A stretch of DNA of 64,000 nt from Collimonas rhizosphaerae (GCF_038896935.1 NZ_JBANDC010000016.1:62001-126000); one strand, 5' to 3'. Shown: positions 38,498 to 47,141, counted from the first letter of the stretch. Translations and numbers: made by a program. Notes: generated by a model from the sequence alone, not told the origin.

Positions 38498-38986
38498 ATG
38501 ACTACCTTGCTATCGCTGAAGAATATTTCTTGCGCCGCCGGATTTGCGCTGGCCGGCATGCTGGCTTCCAGTCCCGCGCATGCGCAAACGACCGCGTCGA
38601 TCGACGGCGCTATCGCAACCGCCTCGCAGTGGGTGGCGCTGGCGGACAGCAACCAGGCCGAGCGGATGTGGAGCAGCAGCGGGCCTGCCATGCAAAAAAG
38701 CACCAGCAAGGAAGACTGGCTGAAATACCTGAGCGCGGTGAAGAACGAACTGGGGCCATTGGGCAGTCGTCAATGGGCGCAGATTGTGCATGTGACCAAT
38801 CCACCCGATTTGCCGCCGGGAGAGTATTTGAATATCGCGTTTACCGGCCGCTTCGCCAAAGCGCCGACTGTCGAAAAAGTATCGATGGTGCAGGCCGGCG
38901 ACAAATGGATACCGGTCGGTTACGTGATCACGAAATTTGAACCGGCTGCGGCGGCCGCACCGGCAACTGCAGATCCCAAAAAATAA
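38498..38986 (+). CDS. DUF4019 domain periplasmic protein
   Basis: 162 residues from ATG 38498 with GGAAAGAG upstream. The signal peptide ends in SSPAHA near residue 30. The mature part starts with AIATASQWVALADSNQAERM and contains FAKAPTVEKVSMVQAGDKWI, the pattern of DUF4019 (small cystatin-like fold, unknown function). The C-terminus is an Ala/Pro tail. It is divergent from the MCE operon; no functional link is visible. Confidence 0.82.
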   Translation: MTTLLSLKNISCAAGFALAGMLASSPAHAQTTASIDGAIATASQWVALADSNQAERMWSSSGPAMQKSTSKEDWLKYLSAVKNELGPLGSRQWAQIVHVTNPPDLPPGEYLNIAFTGRFAKAPTVEKVSMVQAGDKWIPVGYVITKFEPAAAAAPATADPKK

Positions 38987-39117
38987 ATCGCTCGGTCGCT
39001 ACTGCTGTGCGATCTCTGCGCTTCACTTCATCAATTATCAGCAGTACGCAATCAGCGGGCGCAGGCGACTGCCGCGCGCGCTCATTGCGCTGCTGTGATC
39101 GATCGGATCCTGGAGCG

Positions 39118-39402
39118 TCAAGCGGCTCCGCGGTACGTGCTCAAATCTGGTGTAAGCCGCTGCGGGCCTTGCGGTTGAGGTGTGTGCTTGGGCCTCTGCG
39201 AATCGGCCACGCTTTCCACGCCGTCGGCGGCAATCGCTTCGAGGAAGCCGAGAACGTTACGGTAATAGTCAACCCGCATTTCCGCTTCCAGCAATTGCCT
39301 TTCTGACTGATACAGCGCCAGGCGCGTATCGCGGAGTTCATTTTCTGCCAGCTTTTCAGGCGTCTGGATATATTTTATCGCCAATCTGTTAAGCCATCCC
39401 AT
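39118..39402 (-). CDS. Small conserved-looking coiled-coil protein, unknown
   Basis: 94 residues from the ATG at 39402, preceded by AGAGGTG. The sequence is a charged helix (ENELRDTRLALYQSERQLLE, then EMRVDYYRNVLGFLEAIA) followed by a Pro/Gln-rich tail, suggesting a short coiled coil without signal or membrane segment. I do not recognise a family. An upstream in-frame start at 39477 would add 25 residues. The amino-acid composition and ribosome site favour a real gene, but evidence is moderate. Confidence 0.6.
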   Translation of the reverse strand: MGWLNRLAIKYIQTPEKLAENELRDTRLALYQSERQLLEAEMRVDYYRNVLGFLEAIAADGVESVADSQRPKHTPQPQGPQRLTPDLSTYRGAA

Positions 39403-39751
39403 GTCGGCACCTCTTTTGTATGGAGACGATTTGATCATAGATCGTTCTTGGCAAATAAACCTGATAATTGACATCATTTAACTATCTTGTTGCGCAATTT
39501 CCACGCCAATATTTATGTGAAACAGCTGAATATCGTCTTCGCGAAAATGCAAGGCATAACAAACAAGATGTGCGCCAGGCAGGTGTCGACAATTGGCGCG
39601 CGATTGCGCGAAGCTGTCGCTTTGCGCGCGTTCATCCTGACTGGAATCATTTTCAACCAGGAACCCTGATGCCGGCGCGCATCCTGGGCGAGCCGGCAAG
39701 CCATATGCGGGCTTATGCGGTCAGCGTACTGTCGAGCCGCGGCAGCACTGC
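39403..39751. other. Intergenic stretch without a convincing gene
   Basis: 349 bases between the small coiled-coil gene and the TPR lipoprotein stop. Several short frames overlap here on both strands, but none has a ribosome site together with a protein-like sequence. No clear hairpin or repeat was found. Confidence 0.5.
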
Positions 39752-40918
39752 TTAGTGAATCAAGAGCGGAGCGCGGTACGACTTGACCCGGTCGAGCTTG
39801 GCTGCATACAGGTCGTGGTCGTTGCTGGTCGTGCTGTTTTGCATGGCGATGCTCAAGTGCTTGACCGCCTGGTCGATTTCTCCCAGGCGCAGGCAGGCAA
39901 TGCCTAGCCAGTACTGGAATTCATGATAGTAGGGATCGCGCGCAATTTCCCTGCTGAAGTGCAGCTTCGCGGCCTTGTAGTCGCCGGCGCGCATTGCCGC
40001 CATGCCCAGGTTGAATGCCTGGAAGGGGGCTTCCGGCTGCAATTGCGCCAGCCTGGCTGCCAGCGGTTTTGCTTCCGCCGATTTGCCGAGATCGTTCAGG
40101 ACGCCGATCAGGTTGAAGATGACCACGGTGTTGTCCGGCTCGCGGTCATGTACCTGGCGGAATGTGCGTTCGGCTTCCTGCAAATTGCCGTGGCGCCGGT
40201 ACACCACTCCCAGCGTATTGTAGGAAGCGAGGAAACCCGGGTCCTGCCGGATCGCTTCGCGCGCCCACCAGTAAGCGTCGTCCAGCCGATGCATGGCGAG
40301 GGCTTCGGCAGCCTGGTTATTCATGTACATCGCCACCACGGTGTTCTCTTCGATGTCCAGCCGGCGCTGGCCTTCGGTATCTTCCGGCGGCAGGAAATCA
40401 ATCGTCATCAGGCGGCTATGGTCGAGCGGGGTGCGGATGGCGCTGGGCCGTTTGCCGAGGGTGAGGTTGACATGGCCGCTGGCAAAATAGAGGTCGTCGT
40501 TGCGGCTCCATGCCTGGTCCATGAGTATGGTCTGGTAGCGCACCGGCAGCCCCAGTTCCTTGGCGAAGGCAGCGGTCATGATCACCAGCGACAGGCAATT
40601 GCCGCTGCGCGCCGCAAAGGTCTCGGCGGCATTGCGGGTGTGTTCGGAACTGTATTCCAGCTGCAGCTGGTTCTTGCTGTACAGCGCGTCGAACAAGCCT
40701 TGCTGTATGCCCTTTACACGCATCTGGTGGGCATTCTCGTCCCTGGCCAGGTATTGGCGCATGGCGTGGCTGACGGCAAATACATCGTCGGCGCTGATGT
40801 GCTGCGAAGGTGGGGCAAACAAGCGGTCGCTGAACAGCTTGTCAGCTTGCGGCGCCGGCGGCGGGGCCGCGCAGGCGGCGAGCACGAGACATAAAGACAG
40901 GATTAGCCAGCGTTTCAT
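39752..40918 (-). CDS. Lipoprotein with transglutaminase-like and TPR domains
   Basis: 388 residues from the ATG at 40918, which gives a clean lipoprotein signal (VLAAC, Cys16). Residues about 70-200 resemble a transglutaminase-like domain: the Cys region FAARSGNCLSLVIMTAAFAK is clear, followed by GHVNLTLGKR. From about 215 onward there are four or five tetratricopeptide repeats (PGFLASYNTLGVVYRRHGNL, YHEFQYWLGIACLRLGEIDQ). The combination is widespread in proteobacteria but its function is unknown; a role in cell-envelope assembly is only a guess. Confidence 0.85.
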   Translation of the reverse strand: MKRWLILSLCLVLAACAAPPPAPQADKLFSDRLFAPPSQHISADDVFAVSHAMRQYLARDENAHQMRVKGIQQGLFDALYSKNQLQLEYSSEHTRNAAETFAARSGNCLSLVIMTAAFAKELGLPVRYQTILMDQAWSRNDDLYFASGHVNLTLGKRPSAIRTPLDHSRLMTIDFLPPEDTEGQRRLDIEENTVVAMYMNNQAAEALAMHRLDDAYWWAREAIRQDPGFLASYNTLGVVYRRHGNLQEAERTFRQVHDREPDNTVVIFNLIGVLNDLGKSAEAKPLAARLAQLQPEAPFQAFNLGMAAMRAGDYKAAKLHFSREIARDPYYHEFQYWLGIACLRLGEIDQAVKHLSIAMQNSTTSNDHDLYAAKLDRVKSYRAPLLIH

Positions 40919-40992
40919 CTGGGGCCGCCGCTCGGTAGGATGTTCCAATATGCAGCTTGCAATGCGCTGCTTCCAATATATACCTGAATCGC

Positions 40993-41433
40993 TCAGGCCG
41001 GGTGTCCCATGATGTAGTGTTCGAGCTGCTGGATGATGAATTGCTGCTCCGAAATGATGTCTTTCACCAAGTCGCCGATAGAGATGATGCCGACCAGCTT
41101 GTCATCGTCCAGGATCGGCAGGTGGCGCAGGCGATTCTCGGTCATCAGCGCCATGCATTGTTCATTGGTATCGTCCAGGCGCACATACATGACGGAGGAC
41201 GTCATGATGTCGCGCACCGAAGTGTCGGTCGACGAGCGGCCCTTGAGTATCATCTTCCTGGCATAGTCGCGTTCGGTGACGATGCCGACGATTTTCCCCT
41301 GCGCCGTCACCAGCAGCGCACCGACGCTTTTGTCCGACATCATCTTGATGGCGTCGAACACCTTGGCGTCAGGAGCAATCGTGTAGACGGTTTGGTTCTG
41401 CTTGGTCTTGAGAATCTGCGCGACGGTTTTCAT
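40993..41433 (-). CDS. Two-CBS-domain protein
   Basis: 146 residues made of two CBS domains: VYTIAPDAKVFDAIKMMSDK with KIVGIVTERDYARKM, then VMYVRLDDTNEQCMALMTEN with LVGIISIGDLV. Such stand-alone pairs bind adenine nucleotides or similar ligands and regulate partner proteins. The last helix (EQQFIIQQLEHYIMG) is typical of this common proteobacterial group. No partner gene is adjacent. Confidence 0.93.
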   Translation of the reverse strand: MKTVAQILKTKQNQTVYTIAPDAKVFDAIKMMSDKSVGALLVTAQGKIVGIVTERDYARKMILKGRSSTDTSVRDIMTSSVMYVRLDDTNEQCMALMTENRLRHLPILDDDKLVGIISIGDLVKDIISEQQFIIQQLEHYIMGHPA

Positions 41434-41749
41434 CAGTCATCCCTTCAGACAAACCTGCAATTCGAGTAATTATTTTGCGGCCCTGCTTAGTCTAGAAAGT
41501 AGCCTTTTCGTTTTCAAATTGCAAGCATCTTCAGTACGGGCGCGCGTTGCGGCTGACAATTCTGACAGTAGTAAAAAGATGGGCTATTATATTATTATTG
41601 CAGTGCGGCAATAATTCTTTGGCTGGCGAAATTGAACCATAGGCGGATAAGGCGCTCTGTTTGTGGGGCCCGACGCAGCGGATATTCCCGCTATGGAGGC
41701 AAGTCAATGCAAGAAACAGGAAATCTTCTTTTAATGACAACGTATTTCA
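41434..41749. other. Intergenic region with a hairpin before the histidine kinase
   Basis: 316 bases. A perfect hairpin ATTATTGC-AGTGCG-GCAATAAT lies at 41594-41615, followed by TCTTT, which may be a weak terminator or an RNA structure upstream of the kinase gene. Short frames here lack ribosome sites. The promoter of the kinase gene should lie between 41616 and 41749. Confidence 0.5.
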
Positions 41750-43453
41750 ATGGTCGTTTTGCCAATGACCGATTTTAGTTTTACCGCCGTGCTGAAAAAA
41801 ATACAGAAGTCAGATGCAGCAATAGCTTTGCCGCGCCGATCGGATATCCGGCTCGCGATATTTTTTTTTGCAAGCGCATTAATCGCATGCATATGGGTGG
41901 TTACCTTATATGACGAAGCCAGCGAAACGCAGCGCGAACTGGAAAAAGTCGGGCGCGATGCACAGAACGTGGCCCGGGCGTTCGATGAAAATATCAGCCA
42001 CGTCATCGAGCAGGCCGATGAAGCCAGCGACCTGCTGAAATTCCAGTACGAGCGTTTCGGCGCAAAAATGAACAGTCTCGAATATCGGGACGCATGGCTA
42101 ATGCAAGGCAATCTCGCGAACCGTTTTTTTATCCTTGACGAACATGGAAAGCAGATCTACGCCAACGACGATATCGTGCTCAACGACGGACTCATCGCAG
42201 GCCATATGCAATTGCACCAGGGGCACGATTCCGGCCAGCTGATGTTCCTCGCCAAACCGGTGCGCGATCGTGTCTCGGGGGAATGGTCGATGCAAGCCAG
42301 CCGACGCCTTAACCGGCCCGACGGCAGCTTCAGCGGCATAGTCGGCGTCTCGATAAGCAACGAGGCGGTGACGCGTTTTTATCACCAGATCAATGTCGGC
42401 CGCGACGGCGCCATCAGCGTGGTCGGCGATGAAGGCACGATCAAGGCGCGCGAGCCGAACGGCGCCAAGGCGATCGGCATGGATTTTTCCGGCAGGCCGT
42501 CGTTTGCGGTGATGAGGCAGCACAAGCAAGGCTACCTGACCAGCAACGGCGTGGTCGACGGCAAGCAGCGGACGTATGCCTATCGCCAGCTGGAAAATTA
42601 CCCGCTGATGGTGATCGTCGGCATTTCGGTCGAGGAAGCGATGCAGCCGTTCTACAACAACCGCTTTCGCGGTTATGTGCTGGCGGCGTTTTCCACCGGA
42701 GTGGTGGTGGTGTTTACCGTCTTCATCCTGTTCATGGCGAACGGCCTGGTGAGCACCGGGCGCGTGGCGACTCTTGCCAACCAGGCCAAGTCGCAGTTCC
42801 TTGCCAATATGTCGCACGAATTGCGCACGCCGCTGAACGGAATTTTGGGTTATGCGGAACTGTTGCGGGAAGATCTGGTCGGAACCGACGAGCAACATTT
42901 TGCGCAGGCAATACATGACAGCGGCACGCATCTGCTGTTGCTGGTCAATACCGTGCTTGACCTGGAGCGGATCGCGGCGGGGAAAATGGAAGTTTTCATC
43001 GCGTCCGAAAATTTGCGCGAGCTGATGCAGAAAATTGTTGCCAGCCATGCGTCCACCGCGATGCGCAAGGGGATCGCCTTGAGGCTGGTGCTGAGCCCGG
43101 CGCTGCCGATCGAGTTTGCCTGCGATCGCGGCAAGCTGATCAGGGTGCTCAACAACCTGATCCACAATGCGTTGAAATATACGGATCAGGGAGCGGTAAC
43201 GGTGCGCGTGCTGCAGGGCGACGGCGTGCTGATATTCCGGGTAGTGGATACGGGCGAAGGCATCCCGATGGAACTGCAGCGCGTCATCTTTGAAAAATTT
43301 GCCCAGGTGGACGGCTCGGACATGCGGGCGCAAGCCGGCAGCGGCCTGGGCCTGGCGCTGGCCAAGGAACTGGTGAAATTCATGGGCGGCACCATCGCCG
43401 TACGGTCGCGGGTCGGCAAAGGTTCGATTTTTGCCTTCACGATACCGGTTTGA
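41750..43453 (+). CDS. Membrane sensor histidine kinase
   Basis: 567 residues from ATG 41750 (a second ATG five codons later is equally possible; neither has a good ribosome site). Two membrane helices (around residues 34-53 and 307-330) enclose a Cache-like sensor region (NRFFILDEHGKQIYANDDIV, SGIVGVSISNEAVTRFYHQI). The HisKA domain has FLANMSHELRTPLNGILGYA with phosphoacceptor His356. The ATPase domain has N box (NNLIHNALKY), VVDTGEGIP, FEKFAQVDGSD and GSGLGLALAKEL. There is no attached receiver or Hpt domain; these are encoded next as separate proteins. Confidence 0.93.
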   Translation: MVVLPMTDFSFTAVLKKIQKSDAAIALPRRSDIRLAIFFFASALIACIWVVTLYDEASETQRELEKVGRDAQNVARAFDENISHVIEQADEASDLLKFQYERFGAKMNSLEYRDAWLMQGNLANRFFILDEHGKQIYANDDIVLNDGLIAGHMQLHQGHDSGQLMFLAKPVRDRVSGEWSMQASRRLNRPDGSFSGIVGVSISNEAVTRFYHQINVGRDGAISVVGDEGTIKAREPNGAKAIGMDFSGRPSFAVMRQHKQGYLTSNGVVDGKQRTYAYRQLENYPLMVIVGISVEEAMQPFYNNRFRGYVLAAFSTGVVVVFTVFILFMANGLVSTGRVATLANQAKSQFLANMSHELRTPLNGILGYAELLREDLVGTDEQHFAQAIHDSGTHLLLLVNTVLDLERIAAGKMEVFIASENLRELMQKIVASHASTAMRKGIALRLVLSPALPIEFACDRGKLIRVLNNLIHNALKYTDQGAVTVRVLQGDGVLIFRVVDTGEGIPMELQRVIFEKFAQVDGSDMRAQAGSGLGLALAKELVKFMGGTIAVRSRVGKGSIFAFTIPV

Positions 43454-43480
43454 ACAAGGCTTTACAGTGATTAGGTGTTA

Positions 43481-43840
43481 ATGAAAAACATATTGGTAGT
43501 GGATGATAATCCTCTCAACAGCAACCTCGCCAGGATCATCCTGACCAGGGCGGGACATACGGTCCACGTGTTTGCCGGAGCTTCCGAGGCTCTGCGTTAT
43601 CTGGAAAAAAATACAGTCGATGTGGTGTTGACCGACGTCGGCATGCGCGATATAAACGGAAAAGAATTCTGCCGCCTGGTCAAGGACGGCAGTCACGAGG
43701 TGGTTCCTCGCATGGTGGCGTACACCGCATTTGCGATGGAGGAGGAGTTGTTGTCGATCCGGGCGGCAGGTTTCGATGCCGTAGTCATCAAGCCGGCGAC
43801 CCGTGTCCAGATCCTGGCAGCAGTGGATCCTGCCAGTTGA
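43481..43840 (+). CDS. Stand-alone receiver-domain protein
   Basis: 119 residues from ATG 43481 (AGG five bases upstream; a GTG two codons earlier is possible). It is one receiver domain and nothing else: acidic pair D8-D9 (VVDDN), phosphoacceptor Asp52 (LTDVGM), Thr82 and Lys104 (VIKPA). It lacks an output domain, so it must act by protein contact or pass phosphate on. It follows the kinase gene by 27 bases and its stop overlaps the upstream end of the Hpt frame. Confidence 0.92.
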   Translation: MKNILVVDDNPLNSNLARIILTRAGHTVHVFAGASEALRYLEKNTVDVVLTDVGMRDINGKEFCRLVKDGSHEVVPRMVAYTAFAMEEELLSIRAAGFDAVVIKPATRVQILAAVDPAS

Positions 43841-43863
43841 AGCGCCGTCTCGCCTTGTTTGAT

Positions 43864-44274
43864 ATGGCGCTTCAGGAACATAACCAACCGCCGACCATGC
43901 AATCTTATATCTGCCATCACTTCAGCCCGGAAATGTTTTTAAAGCATTCCTATAACGACAAAGGCGTTTTTGTCGATTTGTGCAAACTGTTTCTGCAAGT
44001 CGGCAACGAACAGTTCGCGCGCCTGAAATCGGCCGTGCAGGCCGGGAATGTAGGCGCCACGACGCAGGAATGCCATGCGCTCAAAGGCACGCTGCTCATT
44101 TCTGGCGCCGATGCCGCCGTGCGCATGCTGGATCAGATAGAGATCGAGTTCAACCGGAAAAAACAGGTCTGTGCAGCGGAAAAAATCCTCGAGCTGCAAA
44201 ATGAAATCACGCTTACGATGGATGAAGTGCGCGACTTCCTGCTGGAGCTGGAAAGCCTGGAGCTCCAGCACTGA
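43864..44274 (+). CDS. Stand-alone Hpt phosphotransfer protein
   Basis: 136 residues from ATG 43864; the same frame can start at a TTG (43837) overlapping the receiver stop, or at an ATG at 43897. None has a strong ribosome site, so translation is probably coupled. The Hpt motif is TTQECHALKGTLLISGAD, with the phosphoacceptor histidine at residue 71 by this start and the usual HxLKG. Helices before and after it fit the four-helix Hpt bundle. It would carry phosphate between two receiver domains. Confidence 0.82.
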   Translation: MALQEHNQPPTMQSYICHHFSPEMFLKHSYNDKGVFVDLCKLFLQVGNEQFARLKSAVQAGNVGATTQECHALKGTLLISGADAAVRMLDQIEIEFNRKKQVCAAEKILELQNEITLTMDEVRDFLLELESLELQH

Positions 44275-44278
44275 AGCG

Positions 44279-44938
44279 TCAGGGCGCCGGCAGTTGCGCC
44301 GGCGGCTCGCAGCATTTTTCCACGGCGTGGCGGCGGCTTTCAGCAGCCAGCGCGGAATGGCCCGACAATAACAATGCAGCCTTGTCGATCAAGAGTTGGG
44401 TCGGTATCGGCCGGGCAAAAGAAGCCGCCAGCAGCAGCACAAAACTGACTGCCATCAAGGTGCGGTTCAATACCGGCTTGGGCAGGCTTTCAGCGCACCA
44501 GATGAAAGCGAGGCTGACTGCGCCGCCCAGCAGCCAGCCGCTGAGGGCTTCCGAGACCGAGTGAAAGTCCAGCACTACGCGCGACAGGCTGATCAGCGCC
44601 GCGAAGGCCATGCCAGACACTACCGCAAGCTGCCGCACGGCAGTGGTTTTCTGCTGGAACAGGAAATAGAAGAGCAGGGGGATGATCGCCGCGGAGCGCA
44701 TGGCGTGGCCGCTGAAACCGGTGAAATCCAGTTCGTCTATGCCTATGCCCCAGCCGACGAACGCAATCTTCGAGGCGGCGACCAGCAGCAAAGCGGAACC
44801 GAACAGCAGGCACCAGGCCCAGAACAGACGTTGCGCGCGTGCCGCCAGCAGCCACGCTGCAATCGCAACGGCGGCGGGAAGCATGATGGTGCTGCCGCCG
44901 ACTTTGGTGATACCCATCCATGAAAGCATAAAACTCAT
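44279..44938 (-). CDS. PAP2-family membrane phosphatase
   Basis: 219 residues with about six membrane helices. The family motifs C2 (FSGHAMRSA) and C3 (SRVVLDFHSVSE) are present; the usual terminal Asp of C3 is Glu and the C1 motif (K-x6-R-P) is not obvious. PAP2 enzymes of this size dephosphorylate lipids such as undecaprenyl pyrophosphate, which would fit the nearby exopolysaccharide genes, but this is inference. It converges with the Hpt gene, with a 4-base gap. Confidence 0.85.
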   Translation of the reverse strand: MSFMLSWMGITKVGGSTIMLPAAVAIAAWLLAARAQRLFWAWCLLFGSALLLVAASKIAFVGWGIGIDELDFTGFSGHAMRSAAIIPLLFYFLFQQKTTAVRQLAVVSGMAFAALISLSRVVLDFHSVSEALSGWLLGGAVSLAFIWCAESLPKPVLNRTLMAVSFVLLLAASFARPIPTQLLIDKAALLLSGHSALAAESRRHAVEKCCEPPAQLPAP

Positions 44939-45021
44939 TGCCTAATTAGCGGCCAATACCGGTCTCCTGCGATACCAGCAGGTTGATCTGCGCTGATCGC
45001 GCTATTTTTACTTGAGTTGGT

Positions 45022-45648
45022 TCAAGCAGCGGATGCTGCACGAGCCTGGCGCGCCTTGCGTGCCGCACAGCCGCGCAAGAAACCGCGCAGCTCTTCGAAC
45101 ACGATAGGCTTCTGGAAAAACAGGACCTCATCGGGCAAGCCGCCGCGCGCATCGAGCTCGTCCCTGCTGAGCGTGGTGAGGACGGCGATGTCGATATGCC
45201 TGAGGTCGGGATTGGCAAGCACCGTTTTGACAATCTCATAACCGTCGATGCCTTCCATGACGATATCGAGCAGCAGGATGTCGTACTTGCGCTGGGCGAT
45301 TTCTATCAGCGCCTGGTAGCCGTTGTCGCAAAAGCGCGTCTCCAGCGCGATATCCCAGGAAGCGATCTGCTTCTCATACACCATCCGCTGCAAGGCATTG
45401 TCTTCGACGATCAATGCGCTCAGTGTCGAAGACAGCGCGGTACGGCCCTTGTCCATCGGCAGGTCGCTGCGTTCGGCCTTCAGCGCTTCGATGGCTTCGC
45501 GCGGAATGCGGCGGTGTCCGCCTTGCGTCTTCCATGCCACCAGAACCCCGCGCTCCACCAGCTGCTGCACCGAGGTGACGGAAATTCCCAGCAGCTTGGC
45601 TGCTTCTTGCGTAGTGACATCGCTTTGATTGAGTTTCACTGCTGACAT
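45022..45648 (-). CDS. Response regulator with N-terminal excisionase-type HTH and C-terminal receiver
   Basis: 208 residues in an unusual order. Residues 10-60 are a MerR/excisionase-like HTH (VTTQEAAKLLGISVTSVQQL, then WKTQGGHRRIPREAI). Residues 75-200 are a complete receiver: E82-D83, phosphoacceptor Asp128 (LLLDIV), Thr158/159 and Lys180 (FFQKPI). Most regulators have the receiver first. The gene diverges from wza across 359 bases and no kinase gene is directly beside it, so it may be the final acceptor of the nearby kinase/receiver/Hpt set and regulate the exopolysaccharide operon. Confidence 0.9.
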   Translation of the reverse strand: MSAVKLNQSDVTTQEAAKLLGISVTSVQQLVERGVLVAWKTQGGHRRIPREAIEALKAERSDLPMDKGRTALSSTLSALIVEDNALQRMVYEKQIASWDIALETRFCDNGYQALIEIAQRKYDILLLDIVMEGIDGYEIVKTVLANPDLRHIDIAVLTTLSRDELDARGGLPDEVLFFQKPIVFEELRGFLRGCAARKARQARAASAA

Positions 45649-46007
45649 TGGGCGATTGATTGGGCGGTTAATTGGGCAGTTAAGGAGTTAGGCGGCGCGG
45701 GACAAGCTGCACATTCTATCAAACGTATTTATCGGAACGCATTTTATCAATTTATCAAATAGCTGCCACCAACTGATTGGAGGAGCGTCGCGCCAGGTAG
45801 TTCAGGCGTCTTTGCCGCCTGAAATGCATTTAATTGCCCGCGGATTGAATTATCTCTGGTCATCCAAATAAAAAATACTATAAAATCGTTGAAATCGGTA
45901 TTTATGTGATTTTAAACGATTTTTGTTGTTTTTTTGATTTTAAATTCACATGGTTGCCTGGGTTGGTTCGAGCTGCGTATCGTTAAATTGGATCGGTGTG
46001 AATTAAA
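45649..46007. promoter_or_regulatory. Divergent control region of the exopolysaccharide operon
   Basis: 359 bases, very AT-rich from 45830 on. A perfect hairpin TTCAGGCG-tctttgc-CGCCTGAA lies at 45801-45823. The motif AACGATTTT occurs at 45915-45923 and reversed at 45882-45890; a near copy lies upstream of the WcaJ-type gene (58348-58356). No JUMPstart or ops element was recognised. Both the regulator gene and wza promoters must be here. Confidence 0.5.
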
Positions 46008-47141
46008 TTGAAAAAAATATTGCTGCTAACTCTCGTGTTTGCGCTGGGCGGGTGTGCCTTTGCCCCAGGCATGAAATTCGATTCCTATTCGCCGCTGGAC
46101 GCAAGCGATCCTGAGTCGGTCCCGGTGATCACGCCGATCACCCTCAAGCTGGTGCAGCAGGAGAACGCCGAGCGCATGCGGCTATCCGGGCAAGGCGAGC
46201 AGTACCGGGAACTGATCGGCAAGCCGCAGCCGTATCGCATGGGGCCGGCCGACATATTGTCGATCATCGTCTGGGATCATCCTGAACTGGTGGTTCCTAA
46301 CCTTACCTACACCCTGGGCGCTACCGGCAACCTGTCCAACAGCGGCATGACCGCGCAGACGCTGCCGGGTTATGTGATCAGCAACGAAGGCGAAGTGCAG
46401 TTTCCCTACGTCGGGCTGTTCAAGGCGGAAGGATATACCGAAGTAGAGGCGCAAAAGAAATTGCGCGGGCTGCTGGCCAAATATATACGTGATCCGCAGA
46501 TCACCTTGCGCGTCATCGGCTACCGCAGCCAGAAGATCTATGTCGACGGCGAAGTGCGTTCGGCCGGGGTCAAGCAGATGAGCGATGTGCCGATGACGCT
46601 GTCGGAAGCAATCAACCAGGCCGGCGGCATTCCGCCAAGCGGCGACGCCAGCCGGATTACGCTGGTGCGCGGCGCCAAGAGCTATGAAATCAGCGTGCCG
46701 GACCTGATTGCGCGCAACCTCAGCCCCTCCGACATCATCTTGCAGAACGGCGACGTGCTGCGGGTCGCGCCGCTGAGCGACAACCAGGTGTCGGTTTCCG
46801 GCGAGGTGCGCAGTCCAGGCTTGCTGCCCTTGCGCAGCAACGGCCGCCTCACCCTGAGCGATGCATTGAACGGCGCCGGCGGCGTCGACGCCAACACCAG
46901 CGATCCAAGCGCGATCTATGTGGTGCGGGCCGCTCCCGACGGCACCATGCCCAAAGTGTTCCATCTTGACAGTAAATCGCCGGTGGGCATGGCGCTGGCG
47001 GAAAATTTCCCGCTGCAGGCCAAGGACGTAGTGTATGTCGATGCCCCAGGCCTGGTCCGTTTCAGCCGTGTGTTTGCACTGCTGGTCGGCACTTCTACTA
47101 CCGCGGTCAATTCGCGTAACGCTGTGGATAAGAAAAATTGA
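46008..47141 (+). CDS. wza: Outer-membrane polysaccharide export protein (Wza-like)
   Basis: 377 residues starting at a TTG; this start is needed to include the lipoprotein signal MKKILLLTLVFALGGC (Cys16). The next ATG would remove it. The protein has the Poly_export domain (YRMGPADILSIIVWDHPEL) and SLBB repeats (VDGEVRSAGVKQMSDVPMTL, VSGEVRSPGLLPLRSNGRLT). Wza octamers form the export channel for group 1-type capsule or exopolysaccharide. It is the first gene of an operon with wzb and wzc; the stop overlaps the wzb start. Confidence 0.93.
   Translation: MKKILLLTLVFALGGCAFAPGMKFDSYSPLDASDPESVPVITPITLKLVQQENAERMRLSGQGEQYRELIGKPQPYRMGPADILSIIVWDHPELVVPNLTYTLGATGNLSNSGMTAQTLPGYVISNEGEVQFPYVGLFKAEGYTEVEAQKKLRGLLAKYIRDPQITLRVIGYRSQKIYVDGEVRSAGVKQMSDVPMTLSEAINQAGGIPPSGDASRITLVRGAKSYEISVPDLIARNLSPSDIILQNGDVLRVAPLSDNQVSVSGEVRSPGLLPLRSNGRLTLSDALNGAGGVDANTSDPSAIYVVRAAPDGTMPKVFHLDSKSPVGMALAENFPLQAKDVVYVDAPGLVRFSRVFALLVGTSTTAVNSRNAVDKKN

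Noticed and set aside
39468..39755. 95-residue plus-strand frame in the gap before the TPR lipoprotein
   Set aside because: No ribosome site, mixed composition, overlapped by other short frames on both strands.
41531..41740. 69-residue minus-strand frame upstream of the histidine kinase
   Set aside because: No ribosome site or family; overlaps a hairpin region.
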